A stretch of DNA of 64,000 nucleotides, taken from Streptomyces decoyicus. Its GTDB lineage: Bacteria > Actinomycetota > Actinomycetes > Streptomycetales > Streptomycetaceae. Under the pieces are notes generated by a model. The model searched no databases. It was not told where the DNA came from and saw nothing but the letters and a program-made list of their open reading frames with translations. The position numbers and the translations under genes are program-made. This document shows positions 8,891 through 18,142 of this stretch, one piece after another; positions within the stretch are counted from its first letter, which is position 1; every line of letters begins with the position of its first letter. Location of the stretch: the NCBI RefSeq assembly GCF_019880305.1, contig NZ_CP082301.1, positions 1,736,001-1,800,000 on the forward strand, in the 5' to 3' direction.

Positions 8891-10005
8891 AGAAGGTCGC
8901 CGTCATAGCCGGAGCTGTGGCGCTCAGCCCGCTGCTGTTGATCCCGCCCGTTGCCATCGCGGTGACGGGTGCGAGCAATGCGCAGGCGGCCTGCGCCGAT
9001 GGCGATGCGCAGACTGTGGACACCGCGGCGGTCGCCAAGCAGGTGGAATCGATCCTCAAGGGCGACGGCAATGGGGCGGTGTCCGTTCCAGGCCTGGACG
9101 ACCCCAAGGAACAGATCTCGAACGCCAAGACGATCCAGGCCACCGGCTTCGCGATGAAGGTACCGGCGCGCGGACAGATCGTCGCGCTGGCGACAGCTCT
9201 ACAGGAGTCGGGACTACGGAACTTGGACTACGGCGACCTGGATTCCCTCGGTCTGTTCCAGCAACGACCCAGCCAGGGATGGGGCACCGCCGCGCAGGTC
9301 CGAGATCCGGTGCACGCCTCGACGAAGTTCTACGAGGGGTTGCTCAAGGTCTCGGGCTGGGAGTCGATGACCGTCGCCCAGGCGGCGCAGGCGGTCCAAG
9401 CGAGCGGGTTCCCAGATGCCTATGCCAAGTGGGAACCGCTGGCCGCGGCGCTCCAGAAGGCTATCGCCAAGGACCTCCCCAAAGAGGGTGGGTCCGGCAA
9501 GGACACCAAGCAGGAGGCTCCGGTCGGCGGGTGCGGCACCGGAGGCAACGGGAGCGAATTCAGCCCGATCCCTGCCGGGTCCGTCCCCAAGGGTTACAAG
9601 ATTCCGGCCGATGCCCCCAAGGCGGTCCGGAAGGCGATCCGTTGGGGCTTGGGTCAGCTTGGCACGCCCTATCAGTGGGGCGGGCACTGCACGCATCCGC
9701 GCGGTCAGGACCCGATGGACCGGTGCGACTGCTCGTCCCTGATGCAGGCGTCCTACAAGGCGGGCGGCATCTCCATCTCCCGGACCACATACACCCAGGT
9801 CAAAGAAGGAGAGGCCGTCAGCGTCGACGCCCTCAAGCCGGGTGATCTGCTCTTCACCCGCGGTACGGCCGCTGTGCCGGAACACGTCGGAATGTTCATT
9901 GGCGAAGGGCTGATCTTGCAGGCGCCCAAGACTGGCGATGTGGTCAAGATTTCGACCCTCGCTGAATGGCGGCCGGACATCCTCGCCGCCCGCCGAGTCG
10001 TCTGA
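8887..10005 (+). CDS. NlpC/P60 peptidoglycan hydrolase of the transfer apparatus
   Basis: A 372-residue protein. A signal sequence or membrane anchor lies at about 4-28. The middle part (about 95-160) has ALQESGLRN and GLFQQRPSQGWG, reminiscent of lysozyme-like segments in actinobacterial C40 peptidases. The C-terminal NlpC/P60 domain has the catalytic C282 in RCDCSS and H333 in PEHVGM. It is the first large gene of the rightward secretion operon, the position of VirB1-type enzymes that open the wall for the channel. ATG 8887 was chosen because of its four-base overlap with the preceding reading frame; GTG 8881 is two codons earlier. Confidence 0.85.
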   Translation: MKKVAVIAGAVALSPLLLIPPVAIAVTGASNAQAACADGDAQTVDTAAVAKQVESILKGDGNGAVSVPGLDDPKEQISNAKTIQATGFAMKVPARGQIVALATALQESGLRNLDYGDLDSLGLFQQRPSQGWGTAAQVRDPVHASTKFYEGLLKVSGWESMTVAQAAQAVQASGFPDAYAKWEPLAAALQKAIAKDLPKEGGSGKDTKQEAPVGGCGTGGNGSEFSPIPAGSVPKGYKIPADAPKAVRKAIRWGLGQLGTPYQWGGHCTHPRGQDPMDRCDCSSLMQASYKAGGISISRTTYTQVKEGEAVSVDALKPGDLLFTRGTAAVPEHVGMFIGEGLILQAPKTGDVVKISTLAEWRPDILAARRVV

Positions 10006-10096
10006 CCGGCCCCTCCCCCTTCCCCTCGCTCCGCCTCTTCCACGGGCCTTCGCGCCCATGGGCTTCTGCGCGCCCAAAAAGCACTGGAGTTTGAAA

Positions 10097-10405
10097 TTGA
10101 AGCTCATCCAGCACGTCCAATACCTCGCCTACAACCCGGGCGTGACGCCGAAAAGCGGCGGCCTGCCCGGCATCAACGTCCTCAAGAACGTGATGGGCAG
10201 CATCAACCTGTTCGGCATCATTGCCGCGGTTGGGGCCCTGGTCATCTCCGCAGTCGTCTGGGCCTGGGGCCACCACAGCGGTGGCCACCAGGCGGAGGCA
10301 AACGGTAAGAAGGGCACGGTCGTTGCAGCTGGCTGCGCGCTGCTGCTCGGCGCCGCGAACGGCATCGTCGCGTTCTTCAGCGCCATGGGGACGCAGGTCC
10401 ACTGA
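10097..10405 (+). CDS. DUF6112-type small membrane protein, pilin-like (VirB2 position)
   Basis: About 102 residues with two hydrophobic segments (about 34-54 and 74-95) separated by a short loop with GRK-like NGKKG, the topology of VirB2-type pilins. The segment YLAYNPGVTP and the two-helix pattern match the DUF6112 family common in actinobacterial conjugative elements. A TTG start at 10097 is chosen because GGAG at 10086-10089 sits seven bases upstream; the open frame itself extends further back. The stop shares a base with the next start (TGATG). Confidence 0.7.
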   Translation: MKLIQHVQYLAYNPGVTPKSGGLPGINVLKNVMGSINLFGIIAAVGALVISAVVWAWGHHSGGHQAEANGKKGTVVAAGCALLLGAANGIVAFFSAMGTQVH

Positions 10406-11082
10406 TGCGGAAAGAACGCTTCTCCGATGTGGACGGAGGCAGCCGTACCGGCTCGCCACTTCGCCGAGTTCTGATCGGTGCCATTCTCCTCGCCATACTC
10501 ACGGCGATCGCTGGCCTGCTCGCGTTTCTGACGCGTCAAGAGAGCACGGCCGCGGCCAAGGGCTCTGCATCCGCGGCGCCCAGCCCGGCATCGCCATCCC
10601 CGCAGGCGCCTTCCGACGGGGGCGAGTCGGTTGCGCCGCCGAGCACGAGCGATCCGATCACGTTCGCCAAGGCGGCCACGAAGGCACTGTGGACGTATGA
10701 CACTCGCTCCTCCTCGCAGGAAAAGCACCTCGCGGACCTCAAGCGGTGGATGACGGACGAGAAGAAGTACGCCGACTGGAAGTCGATCACTGGCCAGGTG
10801 CCCAGTGCGGTGCTGTGGGCGCGGATGCGGGACAACCACCAGCACGCGAGCGCCACCGTCGGCGAAGGCCACTTCCCCCAGGCGTTCAAGTCGGCTCTGG
10901 CTGCTGACCCGGGCGCGATCACCGACGCCTATATCTACGCCGTCACGGTCACCGGCAAGCAGTCCATTGCCTGGAAGGGCTCCGGAGCCGGAGCCGAGGC
11001 GCGCTCCACCACGCTCGCCGTCCAGTGCCGGCCGCACCAGCACTGCGCCCTGGCCGGAGTCCTGCCGAGCGTCGCCCCGTGA
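10405..11082 (+). CDS. VirB8-like single-pass transfer protein
   Basis: A 225-residue protein: a short cytoplasmic N-terminus, one transmembrane helix (about 20-43), an Ala/Pro/Ser-rich linker, then an extracytoplasmic domain of about 140 residues. Topology, size and position between the pilin-like gene and the polytopic VirB6-like gene fit VirB8/TcpC-type scaffold proteins. No catalytic motif is expected or seen. The start overlaps the previous stop by one base, so expression is probably coupled. The VirB8 label is inferred from layout, not from a sequence signature. Confidence 0.6.
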   Translation: MRKERFSDVDGGSRTGSPLRRVLIGAILLAILTAIAGLLAFLTRQESTAAAKGSASAAPSPASPSPQAPSDGGESVAPPSTSDPITFAKAATKALWTYDTRSSSQEKHLADLKRWMTDEKKYADWKSITGQVPSAVLWARMRDNHQHASATVGEGHFPQAFKSALAADPGAITDAYIYAVTVTGKQSIAWKGSGAGAEARSTTLAVQCRPHQHCALAGVLPSVAP

Positions 11083-11107
11083 TCGCCCCGCGAAAGGAGA
11101 TGCACTG

Positions 11108-12496
11108 ATGGGAGCCTGCGACCTTCCCCTGATGAACTCGGTCTGCGACGCCGTCGGCGGCGTCCTCAGCTCCACCGGCGAGGCAGTCACCGACGGCATC
11201 GGTGCCTGGATCGCCAAGTCGATGGGCGAGGTGGCACAGTCCGCGGCCGACCTCGCATCCAAAGCAGTCGACCAGACCACTGCCATCGACCTGAACGCCG
11301 AGTGGTTCCGCAACAACTACGAGCTGCTCCTGCCGATCGGTTTGATCCTGACCGTCGGCACGTTCTGCCTGCAGCTGACCCGCGCCGCCTGGCGCAGGGA
11401 CGAACGCGCCCTTGTCCAGGCCGCGTTCGGCACCATGGTCGGCGTCTTCTTCGCCTTCGCCGCCATCTCCTGCACCACCGTGGCCATCACCGTCGTCGAC
11501 GCTCTCAGTGCCGGTCTGTTCAAGGCCGCCAACAGTTCCGTCGACGACGCGGTCCGCCGCATGATCAAGGTCAACGAGCTGGGGGCGATGTACGGCCTGG
11601 GCTGGGGCGTCCCCTCGATCATCGCCCTCGGCTGCGCGGTCGGAGCCTTCCTCTACTGGGCGGTGATGGTTGCCCGCAAGGTTGGCATCCTGGTCCTGGT
11701 CACGCTGGCCGTCTTCGCCGGTGCCGGCGGCGGCTGGGAGGTTGCCAAGCGCTGGCGGCGCGGCTGGATCGAGGCAACGAGCACGTTGGTCGTCAGCAAG
11801 CTTCTGATGACGATCGTGTTCTTGCTGGGCGTCTCGGCCATGGGCAAGAGCAATGCGCACGACGGCCTCAGTGCCCTGTCGGACGCGATCGCGGGCATCG
11901 TCGTGATGATCCTGGTGATGCTCTGCCCGTACGCCACGTACAAGTTCGTGCACTGGGCAGCCGACGGCGGCGGCCACGACGACCTGCACCGCACCGGCAT
12001 CGCCGGCGTGACGGTGGCCGCTGGCGCGGCCAAGACCGCGGCCCAGCTCGCGATGCAGGCGGGTACCGGAACGCCTGCTCCGCAGGGGCCGGCGAAGGTG
12101 CCGGGCCAGGGCTCGGACGGCGTCGCCTCCGGGATCGACCCGGCCGGCGGCAGCAGTCAGTCGAAACCGACCCGCTTCCGGTTCGGCGAGGATCCGAACG
12201 CCGCAGGCGACAAGGGAAAGGCGCTCATCCGCCGGCCTCCCACCGACGGCGACGGCGGCCAGCCCCTGATTCAGCGTCCCAGCCAGGCTGGTGGACCGGA
12301 CACGGCCGAGCTGGCACCTGTCTCCCCCGGACCGCAGCCACAGGGCGCGTCAGCGGTATCGCCGCAGGTCACGCAGATGTTTCCGCCGGCACCGCGGCGG
12401 AGTGGGCCGCCCCCAGCCAGTGGGCCCTCCCCGCAAGGCGGCACTACGCCGCAGCGGTGGGTCTACCCCGAGCCGCCGAGTGGATCGGACTCGTAG
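11108..12496 (+). CDS. VirB6/TrbL-like polytopic membrane protein
   Basis: About 462 residues from ATG 11108, preceded by AAAGGAG (11094-11100). Six or so hydrophobic helices occupy residues about 75-290. They are followed by a long Pro/Gly/Gln-rich cytoplasmic tail (about 320-462). Proteins of this type form part of the inner-membrane channel of type IV secretion systems. The frame is open further upstream, overlapping the VirB8-like gene, but the ribosome site and the MGACDLP start of the hydrophobic protein fix the start here. Confidence 0.75.
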   Translation: MGACDLPLMNSVCDAVGGVLSSTGEAVTDGIGAWIAKSMGEVAQSAADLASKAVDQTTAIDLNAEWFRNNYELLLPIGLILTVGTFCLQLTRAAWRRDERALVQAAFGTMVGVFFAFAAISCTTVAITVVDALSAGLFKAANSSVDDAVRRMIKVNELGAMYGLGWGVPSIIALGCAVGAFLYWAVMVARKVGILVLVTLAVFAGAGGGWEVAKRWRRGWIEATSTLVVSKLLMTIVFLLGVSAMGKSNAHDGLSALSDAIAGIVVMILVMLCPYATYKFVHWAADGGGHDDLHRTGIAGVTVAAGAAKTAAQLAMQAGTGTPAPQGPAKVPGQGSDGVASGIDPAGGSSQSKPTRFRFGEDPNAAGDKGKALIRRPPTDGDGGQPLIQRPSQAGGPDTAELAPVSPGPQPQGASAVSPQVTQMFPPAPRRSGPPPASGPSPQGGTTPQRWVYPEPPSGSDS

Positions 12497-12592
12497 CCCT
12501 CGCCTGACGGGGGCGGTCCAGCTCACATTCGGCCGGCCCGCCCCCGTCCCCCTCTTTCCTCGTTCTCTCCACGCTGCAAGGACCGCTTCGCC

Positions 12593-14062
12593 ATGCTCTC
12601 CGACCCCCCTCAGGCCGACGGCCCGCCCACCGTGAAGTTCCCGCACCGCTCCCGCCGCGGCGTGCTGCTCGGCCTCTCCGTTCCCCAGCTGACCGTTGGC
12701 ACGCTCACCGGCCTGCTCCTGCTCGCGGTGCTCGTGACCTCCGGTGTGGCCGGCGCGCTCAAGCTCATACCCCTGTGGGCCGTGATCCTGCCGGCCGTCT
12801 TCGTGCGCCATCGCGGACGCTCTCTCGCCGACTGGGCTCCCATCACGATCCGTTACGCGCTGCGGCGTCTCCGGAGCCAGCTCATCTGGCTCGTCCGTCC
12901 TTCTCGCCGCCCGCGGCGCGAGGGCCTGTTGCACCTGCCCGGCACTGCCGCCTCCCTGCGGGTGGTCACCTCCCCGAACGGCCGGTTCGGCGCGGTGCAC
13001 GATCCGCACCACGGCACCTTGACCGCCGTCGTAAAGGTCTCATCCCGCGCCTTCGCCCTGCTCGATCCGGCCACCCAAGCCAGCAACGTCGCAGGCTGGG
13101 GGCGCACTCTCGCCGCCCTGTCTCGCACCGGGCACATCGCCCGCGTCCAGGTCCTGGAGCGCACCGTGCCCGACTCGGGTGATGCGCTCAACCGTTACTG
13201 GCACGAGCACGGCAACGCTGACACCCACCTGGCTGGGCCCATCTACAGCGACCTGCTGGCCGCCGCCGGTCCCGCCGCAGCTCCGCACGAGGCGTATGTC
13301 GCGCTCGGTCTCGATCTCAAGGCCACCCGGCGCCTGATCAACCAGGCCGGAGGCGGCCTCATGGGCGGCTGCGCCGTCCTGAGCCAGCTCACCTCGACCT
13401 TCGAGCAAGCCGCCCGTAACTCCGGTCTCACACCCGCCGGCTGGCTGGCCGCCGACGAGGTCGCCGCCGTCATCCGCACCGCGTACGACCCCAAGGCGTC
13501 CGCGTCGCTGGATCAGTGGTCCGACTCCGGCCGCCCCCAGGCCGATCCCGCGGCTGCCGGCCCGGTCGTCCTGGTCGAGAAGGCCGACCGCATCCAGACC
13601 GACTCAGCCCACCACGCCACGTTCTGGATCGAGAACTGGCCGCGCATCGAGACCTCCCCAGGCTTCCTCCACCAACTGCTGTTCACCTCCGGTGTCCGCC
13701 GCACCCTGTCCCTTACCTACGCGCCGAAGGGACTGGATGCAGCGCTCAAGGACGTGCAGCGCAAGAAGGCCACGGTGATCGCGGACGCCGCCGAGCGGCA
13801 GCGTAAGGGCCAGGTCGACTCAGAAGAGGACTCGGTCGAGTACGCCGACATCAAGAACCGCGAGCGCCAGCTCATCGCCGGCCACGCCGATGTCGCCCTG
13901 ACCGGCCTGCTCACCGTCAGCGCCGAAACCGACGAGCAACTCAACGCCGCCTGCGCCGCCATCGAAACCGCCGCCGTATCCGCCCTCATCGACCTGCGCC
14001 TCCTCACCTGGCAGCAGGCCGAAGCCTTCACCAATGCCGCCCTCCCGCTGGCCCGCCCGTAG
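12593..14062 (+). CDS. SCO6880-family protein (VirB3/VirB4 N-terminus-like)
   Basis: A 489-residue protein with two transmembrane segments near the N-terminus (about 25-65) followed by a basic stretch and a large soluble domain. It resembles the SCO6880 family of actinobacterial conjugative elements, whose architecture corresponds to VirB3 fused to the N-terminal half of VirB4. There is no P-loop; the ATPase half is the separate gene at 14584-16092. The two together would do the work of one VirB4. It lies in the transfer operon about 100 bases after the VirB6-like gene. Confidence 0.75.
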   Translation: MLSDPPQADGPPTVKFPHRSRRGVLLGLSVPQLTVGTLTGLLLLAVLVTSGVAGALKLIPLWAVILPAVFVRHRGRSLADWAPITIRYALRRLRSQLIWLVRPSRRPRREGLLHLPGTAASLRVVTSPNGRFGAVHDPHHGTLTAVVKVSSRAFALLDPATQASNVAGWGRTLAALSRTGHIARVQVLERTVPDSGDALNRYWHEHGNADTHLAGPIYSDLLAAAGPAAAPHEAYVALGLDLKATRRLINQAGGGLMGGCAVLSQLTSTFEQAARNSGLTPAGWLAADEVAAVIRTAYDPKASASLDQWSDSGRPQADPAAAGPVVLVEKADRIQTDSAHHATFWIENWPRIETSPGFLHQLLFTSGVRRTLSLTYAPKGLDAALKDVQRKKATVIADAAERQRKGQVDSEEDSVEYADIKNRERQLIAGHADVALTGLLTVSAETDEQLNAACAAIETAAVSALIDLRLLTWQQAEAFTNAALPLARP

Positions 14063-14106
14063 CGCACCCAGCTCCACCGAACGCGCTCTACCGAAGGGCC
14101 CCTCTC

Positions 14107-14562
14107 ATGCCGACCGCTCCCCTGCCCGATCTGGCTGCGGACTTCGTCCCCTCCGCCACCGCCGCCCTCGACTTCCACCGGGCGATCAACCTCCCTGCCG
14201 GACCCGTGGCCGCAAACCGCACCGAGCTGGACTCTCTCCACACGCACGTCATCGCTCTGTACGGGCTGCTCGATGCCCATACGGCCCGGACCGGCCCGGT
14301 GGCAGAGGCCGAGAGCGATCACTTGCGAGCGTGCCGGATCCGGCTGTGGCAGGCCGCCGAGCACCTCCACGCCGCCTATCACGCAGCCCCTCACCCGAGC
14401 ACTGGCCGCCTCCCCAGTCGGAAGGCGTGCCGCGCCCGGCTCCCCGAAGGGACTCCCGAACTCACCATTTGCCGACGCCACCTGGGCACTGCCGCACAGG
14501 TCCGCCGTAATCACACTCCGGCCGATCTGCGTGACCCGTTCACCGGCCTGATCCGCCACTGA
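14107..14562 (+). CDS. DUF6238-like small protein of the transfer operon
   Basis: A 151-residue soluble, Ala/His/Leu-rich protein, probably helical. The pattern TAALDFHRAIN near the N-terminus, RLWQAAEHLH in the middle and CRARLPEGTP followed by DLRDPFTGL at the end resembles the DUF6238 family found next to VirB4 genes in Streptomyces elements. Function unknown. It lies between the two VirB4 parts with short gaps, so it is probably co-transcribed and may be an accessory of the secretion ATPase. Confidence 0.6.
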   Translation: MPTAPLPDLAADFVPSATAALDFHRAINLPAGPVAANRTELDSLHTHVIALYGLLDAHTARTGPVAEAESDHLRACRIRLWQAAEHLHAAYHAAPHPSTGRLPSRKACRARLPEGTPELTICRRHLGTAAQVRRNHTPADLRDPFTGLIRH

Positions 14563-14583
14563 CCGCCAGGAGCACCATCCCTA

Positions 14584-16092
14584 ATGCCCACACGCAATCG
14601 CACCCGCGCCAGCGCCAGCCCGCTGTTCGTCCCCCGCAAGACCGACCGCCGCACTGCCCGCGCGGCCCGGGACCAGTTCGCCGCCGCCCGTGACCAGGCT
14701 CGCCACGCCGCCCGCCCCCAAGCCCGCCGTGCCGAATCTGGCGTCGCCCCCGAGCTGCGGGCCACCTACCCGGTCGCTGGCCGGCCCGGCCCGTTCTCCG
14801 CCCGCGGCGGCCGTCTCAAACTCCCCTCCCACCGCATGACGACTGCCACCGCCAGCGGTGCGTATCCCTTTCTCGCCGAGGGCGGCCTGGGCGCGCAGGG
14901 CATTTACATCGGCCGTGACGTCCATGCGGAGGCGGCGTTCACGTACGACCCGTTCGCGCTGTACGGGCGCCTCGACGGGTTCACGAATCCGAACATCCTG
15001 CTCGCCGGAATCATTGGCATGGGCAAGTCCGCCCTGGCCAAGTCCCTCGCCGTGCGGGCCGTGGCCTTCGGCTACCGGATATATGTACCGTGCGACCCGA
15101 AGGGCGAGTGGACCGTCGTCGCCCAGGAACTGGGCGGCCAGACCATCGCCCTCGGCCCCGGCCTCCCAGGGCGGTTGAACCCTCTGGACGCGCCCGCCAG
15201 GCCGCACGGCGCCAGCGAGGAGGACTGGGCCAATGAGGTCCGCAAGCGGCGTCTGCTCCTCCTCGGCTCACTCGCGAAGACGGTCCTGCGGCGGGACCTG
15301 CATCCGATGGAACACACCGCACTCGACGTGGCGCTCGACCAGACCGTCGCCCACGCTGCAGCACGCGGCACGCCCCCGCTACTGGGCGACGTCGCGCACG
15401 TACTCGGTTCCCCCGAGCGGCTCGACTCCGCACTCGGCGAGCCGTCCGGCCGCCTCGGGCACGCCGCCGAAGACCTGGCCCACGCGCTGCGCAGGCTCGT
15501 GCACGGCGACCTGGCGGGGATGTTCGATGCACCCAGCACCGTCGCATTCGACCCGAGTACGCCGATGCTCTCTATCGACCTTTCCCGTCTCGGTGGTGCC
15601 GGCGACGACACCGCACTCGTCCTGGCGATGACCTGCGCTTCGGCCTGGATGGAGTCCGCGCTCGCCGACCCCACGGGCGGACGGCGCTGGGTGATCTACG
15701 ACGAGGCATGGCGCGTCATGCGGCACGTCGCCCTCCTGGAACGGATGCAGAGCCAGTGGAAGCTCTCACGCGGCCTCGGCATCGCCAACCTCATGGTCAT
15801 CCACCGCCTCAGCGACCTGCTGACCGCAGGCGATGCCGGCTCCCGGGGCCGAGCACTGGCCGAAGGCCTGCTCACCGACTGCTCCACCCGGATCATCTAC
15901 CGCCAGGAGGCCGACCAGCTCGGCTCCGCCGCGGCCCTGCTGGGACTGACCGGCGTCGAGACCCGGGCTGTCTCCGCCCTCACCAAAGGGCGCGGACTGT
16001 GGAAGGTCGCAGGCAGGTCGTTCATCACGCAACACCTCCTCCATCCGCGGGAACTCGAACTGTTCGACACCGACGCCCGTATGCACGCCTGA
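14584..16092 (+). CDS. VirB4-like secretion ATPase
   Basis: A 502-residue ATPase. Walker A GIIGMGKS is at about 142-149. A CDPKGEW segment follows, as in VirB4/TraC ATPases. Walker B is VIYDEAW at about 366-372. The C-terminal region has LMVIHRLSD, typical of conjugation ATPases. The first 80 residues are Arg/Ala-rich. It should power assembly of and export through the channel. GGAG lies ten bases before the ATG. Together with the SCO6880-type protein it makes a split VirB4. Confidence 0.88.
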   Translation: MPTRNRTRASASPLFVPRKTDRRTARAARDQFAAARDQARHAARPQARRAESGVAPELRATYPVAGRPGPFSARGGRLKLPSHRMTTATASGAYPFLAEGGLGAQGIYIGRDVHAEAAFTYDPFALYGRLDGFTNPNILLAGIIGMGKSALAKSLAVRAVAFGYRIYVPCDPKGEWTVVAQELGGQTIALGPGLPGRLNPLDAPARPHGASEEDWANEVRKRRLLLLGSLAKTVLRRDLHPMEHTALDVALDQTVAHAAARGTPPLLGDVAHVLGSPERLDSALGEPSGRLGHAAEDLAHALRRLVHGDLAGMFDAPSTVAFDPSTPMLSIDLSRLGGAGDDTALVLAMTCASAWMESALADPTGGRRWVIYDEAWRVMRHVALLERMQSQWKLSRGLGIANLMVIHRLSDLLTAGDAGSRGRALAEGLLTDCSTRIIYRQEADQLGSAAALLGLTGVETRAVSALTKGRGLWKVAGRSFITQHLLHPRELELFDTDARMHA

Positions 16093-16362
16093 GCGCCGCC
16101 CCTGACCGACCGCATAACTCGGAGGAAGCCGAAGCCACACTTCGGCTCCCCGGTCTCCCTTCCTACTCAGCCGCACAAGCCCTACGGCGCGGCCCCGAGA
16201 GGCAGTGCCGGGCGGCACAGGCTCCGATGCCGCCCGTCGGCCAGCTCGGTACGGCCCCGCCTGCCCCTCTCGCGCTAGCGCAGATTGCCAGCCCCACCAA
16301 ATCCGTCTTCGGACCACATCCTCGTCCTCCGCCGGCCCCGATCTCTGCGAGGTGCATCTCTC

Positions 16363-16908
16363 GTGGCGGCATCACGTCCGCACATCACCGTCAGCCACCA
16401 CGACGAGTACGGCGTCGTGGCAGCGGTTTCGCACAACCACCACGCCGCCGACCACACGCTCCGGTTGGTGGGCTTCCAGCGACTGCCCGACAGCCACCTG
16501 TACGCCCTCAGCGAGCCCAACCGCGACCCGACCCGACGGGGCCAGCAGGCGGTCCAGTCTCTGCGGGCCGCGCAGTACAGCGTCGCATCCGACGCCGCGT
16601 ACGACCTCAGGCCTTACGCCCGGATCACCGCCGGTCGAGGCCTCCTCGATCGGCTGGAAAACAGGCCTGCCCCAGAGGTCTCCAGCGTCGAGCAGGCGGC
16701 ACTCGCATCCGCCCGTGCCGTCGACGCCTCCTCCGAGATACGCGGGAACGGCCCTGCCGATCTGACCCCGTCGGCTCAGCAGGCCCGGGCCCGGGCGGCC
16801 ACCGCCGTCTCCCCAGCCCGCGCAGGCGTCTATGCACCGCTGCAGCCCGCAGCCGAAGTCGCGTACGGCCTGACTTCCCCCGGCCAGCAGCCGGTCCACG
16901 CCCGCTAA
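16363..16908 (+). CDS. Conserved hypothetical, paralogous N-domain A
   Basis: A 181-residue protein from GTG 16363, ten bases after GAGG; an in-phase upstream extension has no ribosome site. The N-terminal 75 residues (HITVSHHDEYGVVAAV, then a Leu-rich strand, then DPTRRG) share a pattern with the N-terminus of the next gene, so the two are probably tandem duplicates. The rest is Ala/Pro/Gln-rich and low in complexity. Function unknown. It lies in the transfer block after the VirB4 ATPase, so a transfer-linked or partner-binding role is possible. Confidence 0.55.
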   Translation: MAASRPHITVSHHDEYGVVAAVSHNHHAADHTLRLVGFQRLPDSHLYALSEPNRDPTRRGQQAVQSLRAAQYSVASDAAYDLRPYARITAGRGLLDRLENRPAPEVSSVEQAALASARAVDASSEIRGNGPADLTPSAQQARARAATAVSPARAGVYAPLQPAAEVAYGLTSPGQQPVHAR

Positions 16909-16936
16909 ACCGCCCACGCCGAAGGGAGCCTTCGCG

Positions 16937-17707
16937 ATGACTCTGCAACACGAGCCCGACGTCGCCTTCGGAGTTCACCCCGACCTCGGGGTGGCCGCGG
17001 CCGTCGCGGTCGACCGCCCTTCCCTGGATGAGACCCTGCGCAAGTACCACTTCCGCTACAGCCAGGGCCTGGACATCTATCTCCTGCCGGACGACACCCC
17101 GCACGACACAGCGGTCCGTACGGTGGCCCGCGCCACCCGGGAGTTCCAGGACGCCGGCCTCTCCGTCGCCGCTGATCCGCGCATCATGCTGCCTCCGCCC
17201 GTCCCCACAGCGGACGATGTCCCCGCCCGGGAGCCAGCCCGCGGCGAGTCGTTGACCGCCCTGACCAGTCAGCTGCACGGGCTCCGGCACTCGGCAGACG
17301 TTGCCGAGGTTCTGGAGGAGATCCTCGACCAGCACCAAGGCGCCGTCGGCGACCTGGAGGACTTCATCGACACCGCTGCCGCGTGGTGCGAACGGCTCGA
17401 GACGCCCAACGGCCGCGAGCTAAGCCTGCGCCTGCGCACGATCGCGCACCATGTGGCCTTCCTCGGCGACCAGCTCGTCGATGCCCAACTCGACCTGGCC
17501 GTCATGACGGATGTGACGCCGGAGGAAGCCCCACCTCTGGCCGATATGCCGCTCCCAGAGCGGCACGAGTTCCTTCCCGTCACGCACACCGCCCGTTCTC
17601 GCGCGGCCGTGTCGTCCTCTCCGCACTCCCCCGTCGACGTCTCCCCGGCGGCGCGAGCATCGGCCCAGCCCCAGGCGGCGGCACCCCCTTCACGCCGTAC
17701 ACGCTGA
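16937..17707 (+). CDS. Conserved hypothetical, paralogous N-domain B
   Basis: A 256-residue protein. Residues 8-80 (DVAFGVHPDLGVAAAV, RYSQGLDIYLLPDD, VAADPRI) parallel the preceding protein. The middle (about 105-185) is a predicted helical domain with conserved-looking DLEDFIDTAAAWCERLE. The tail is Ser/Ala/Pro-rich. AAGGGAGCC precedes the ATG. Function unknown. Operon position suggests a partner of the secretion machinery. Confidence 0.6.
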   Translation: MTLQHEPDVAFGVHPDLGVAAAVAVDRPSLDETLRKYHFRYSQGLDIYLLPDDTPHDTAVRTVARATREFQDAGLSVAADPRIMLPPPVPTADDVPAREPARGESLTALTSQLHGLRHSADVAEVLEEILDQHQGAVGDLEDFIDTAAAWCERLETPNGRELSLRLRTIAHHVAFLGDQLVDAQLDLAVMTDVTPEEAPPLADMPLPERHEFLPVTHTARSRAAVSSSPHSPVDVSPAARASAQPQAAAPPSRRTR

Positions 17708-17740
17708 CCGACCATTCCCCTCGCCGAAGGAGTCCGGCTC

Positions 17741-18020
17741 ATGGCCGTCAAGAAGCTCTGGACCATCGACCGCGCCTGCGGGCACACCACCACCGGGCAG
17801 ACCTCTCCAACCGCCCGGCCGACCGGCGTGCCGGTTACCCCGCTGGCCGGCCGGACGCGACTGCATCGACTGCTGGCGGACCGCCCGTGACGAGGACGCC
17901 GAGTCGAAGGCCGAGTGGGTGGCGAAGAAGCGGGGGCCGCCTTGCCATGACTCTCCACGATCCCAATGGCCGATGACCAAAAGCCCGGCTAGCAGCAACT
18001 TCTGCCGGAGGCTTTCCTAG
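17741..18020 (+). pseudogene. Small Cys-containing protein, broken by two frameshifts
   Basis: Three reading frames carry parts of one protein. Frame one has MAVKKLWTIDRACGHT from ATG 17741; frame two has ADLSNRPADRRAG from 17797; frame three has AGRDCIDCWRTARDEDAESK from 17850. Two one-base deletions would explain this. The tail after KAEWVAKK also looks degraded. The intact form would be a short protein with CGH and CxxC metal-binding candidates. Decay may follow arrival of the TIR gene just downstream. Confidence 0.6.
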
Positions 18021-18142
18021 GGCCTACGGTGAAGCGGAGGGCATGTTCCATGGGCACGCCGGACGGAGTGGACAACGAGCCCCGACGCAGGCGTCTCCAT
18101 TGTGGTGATCACCCGCCAATCAATCACAAGGTGTGATATTCC

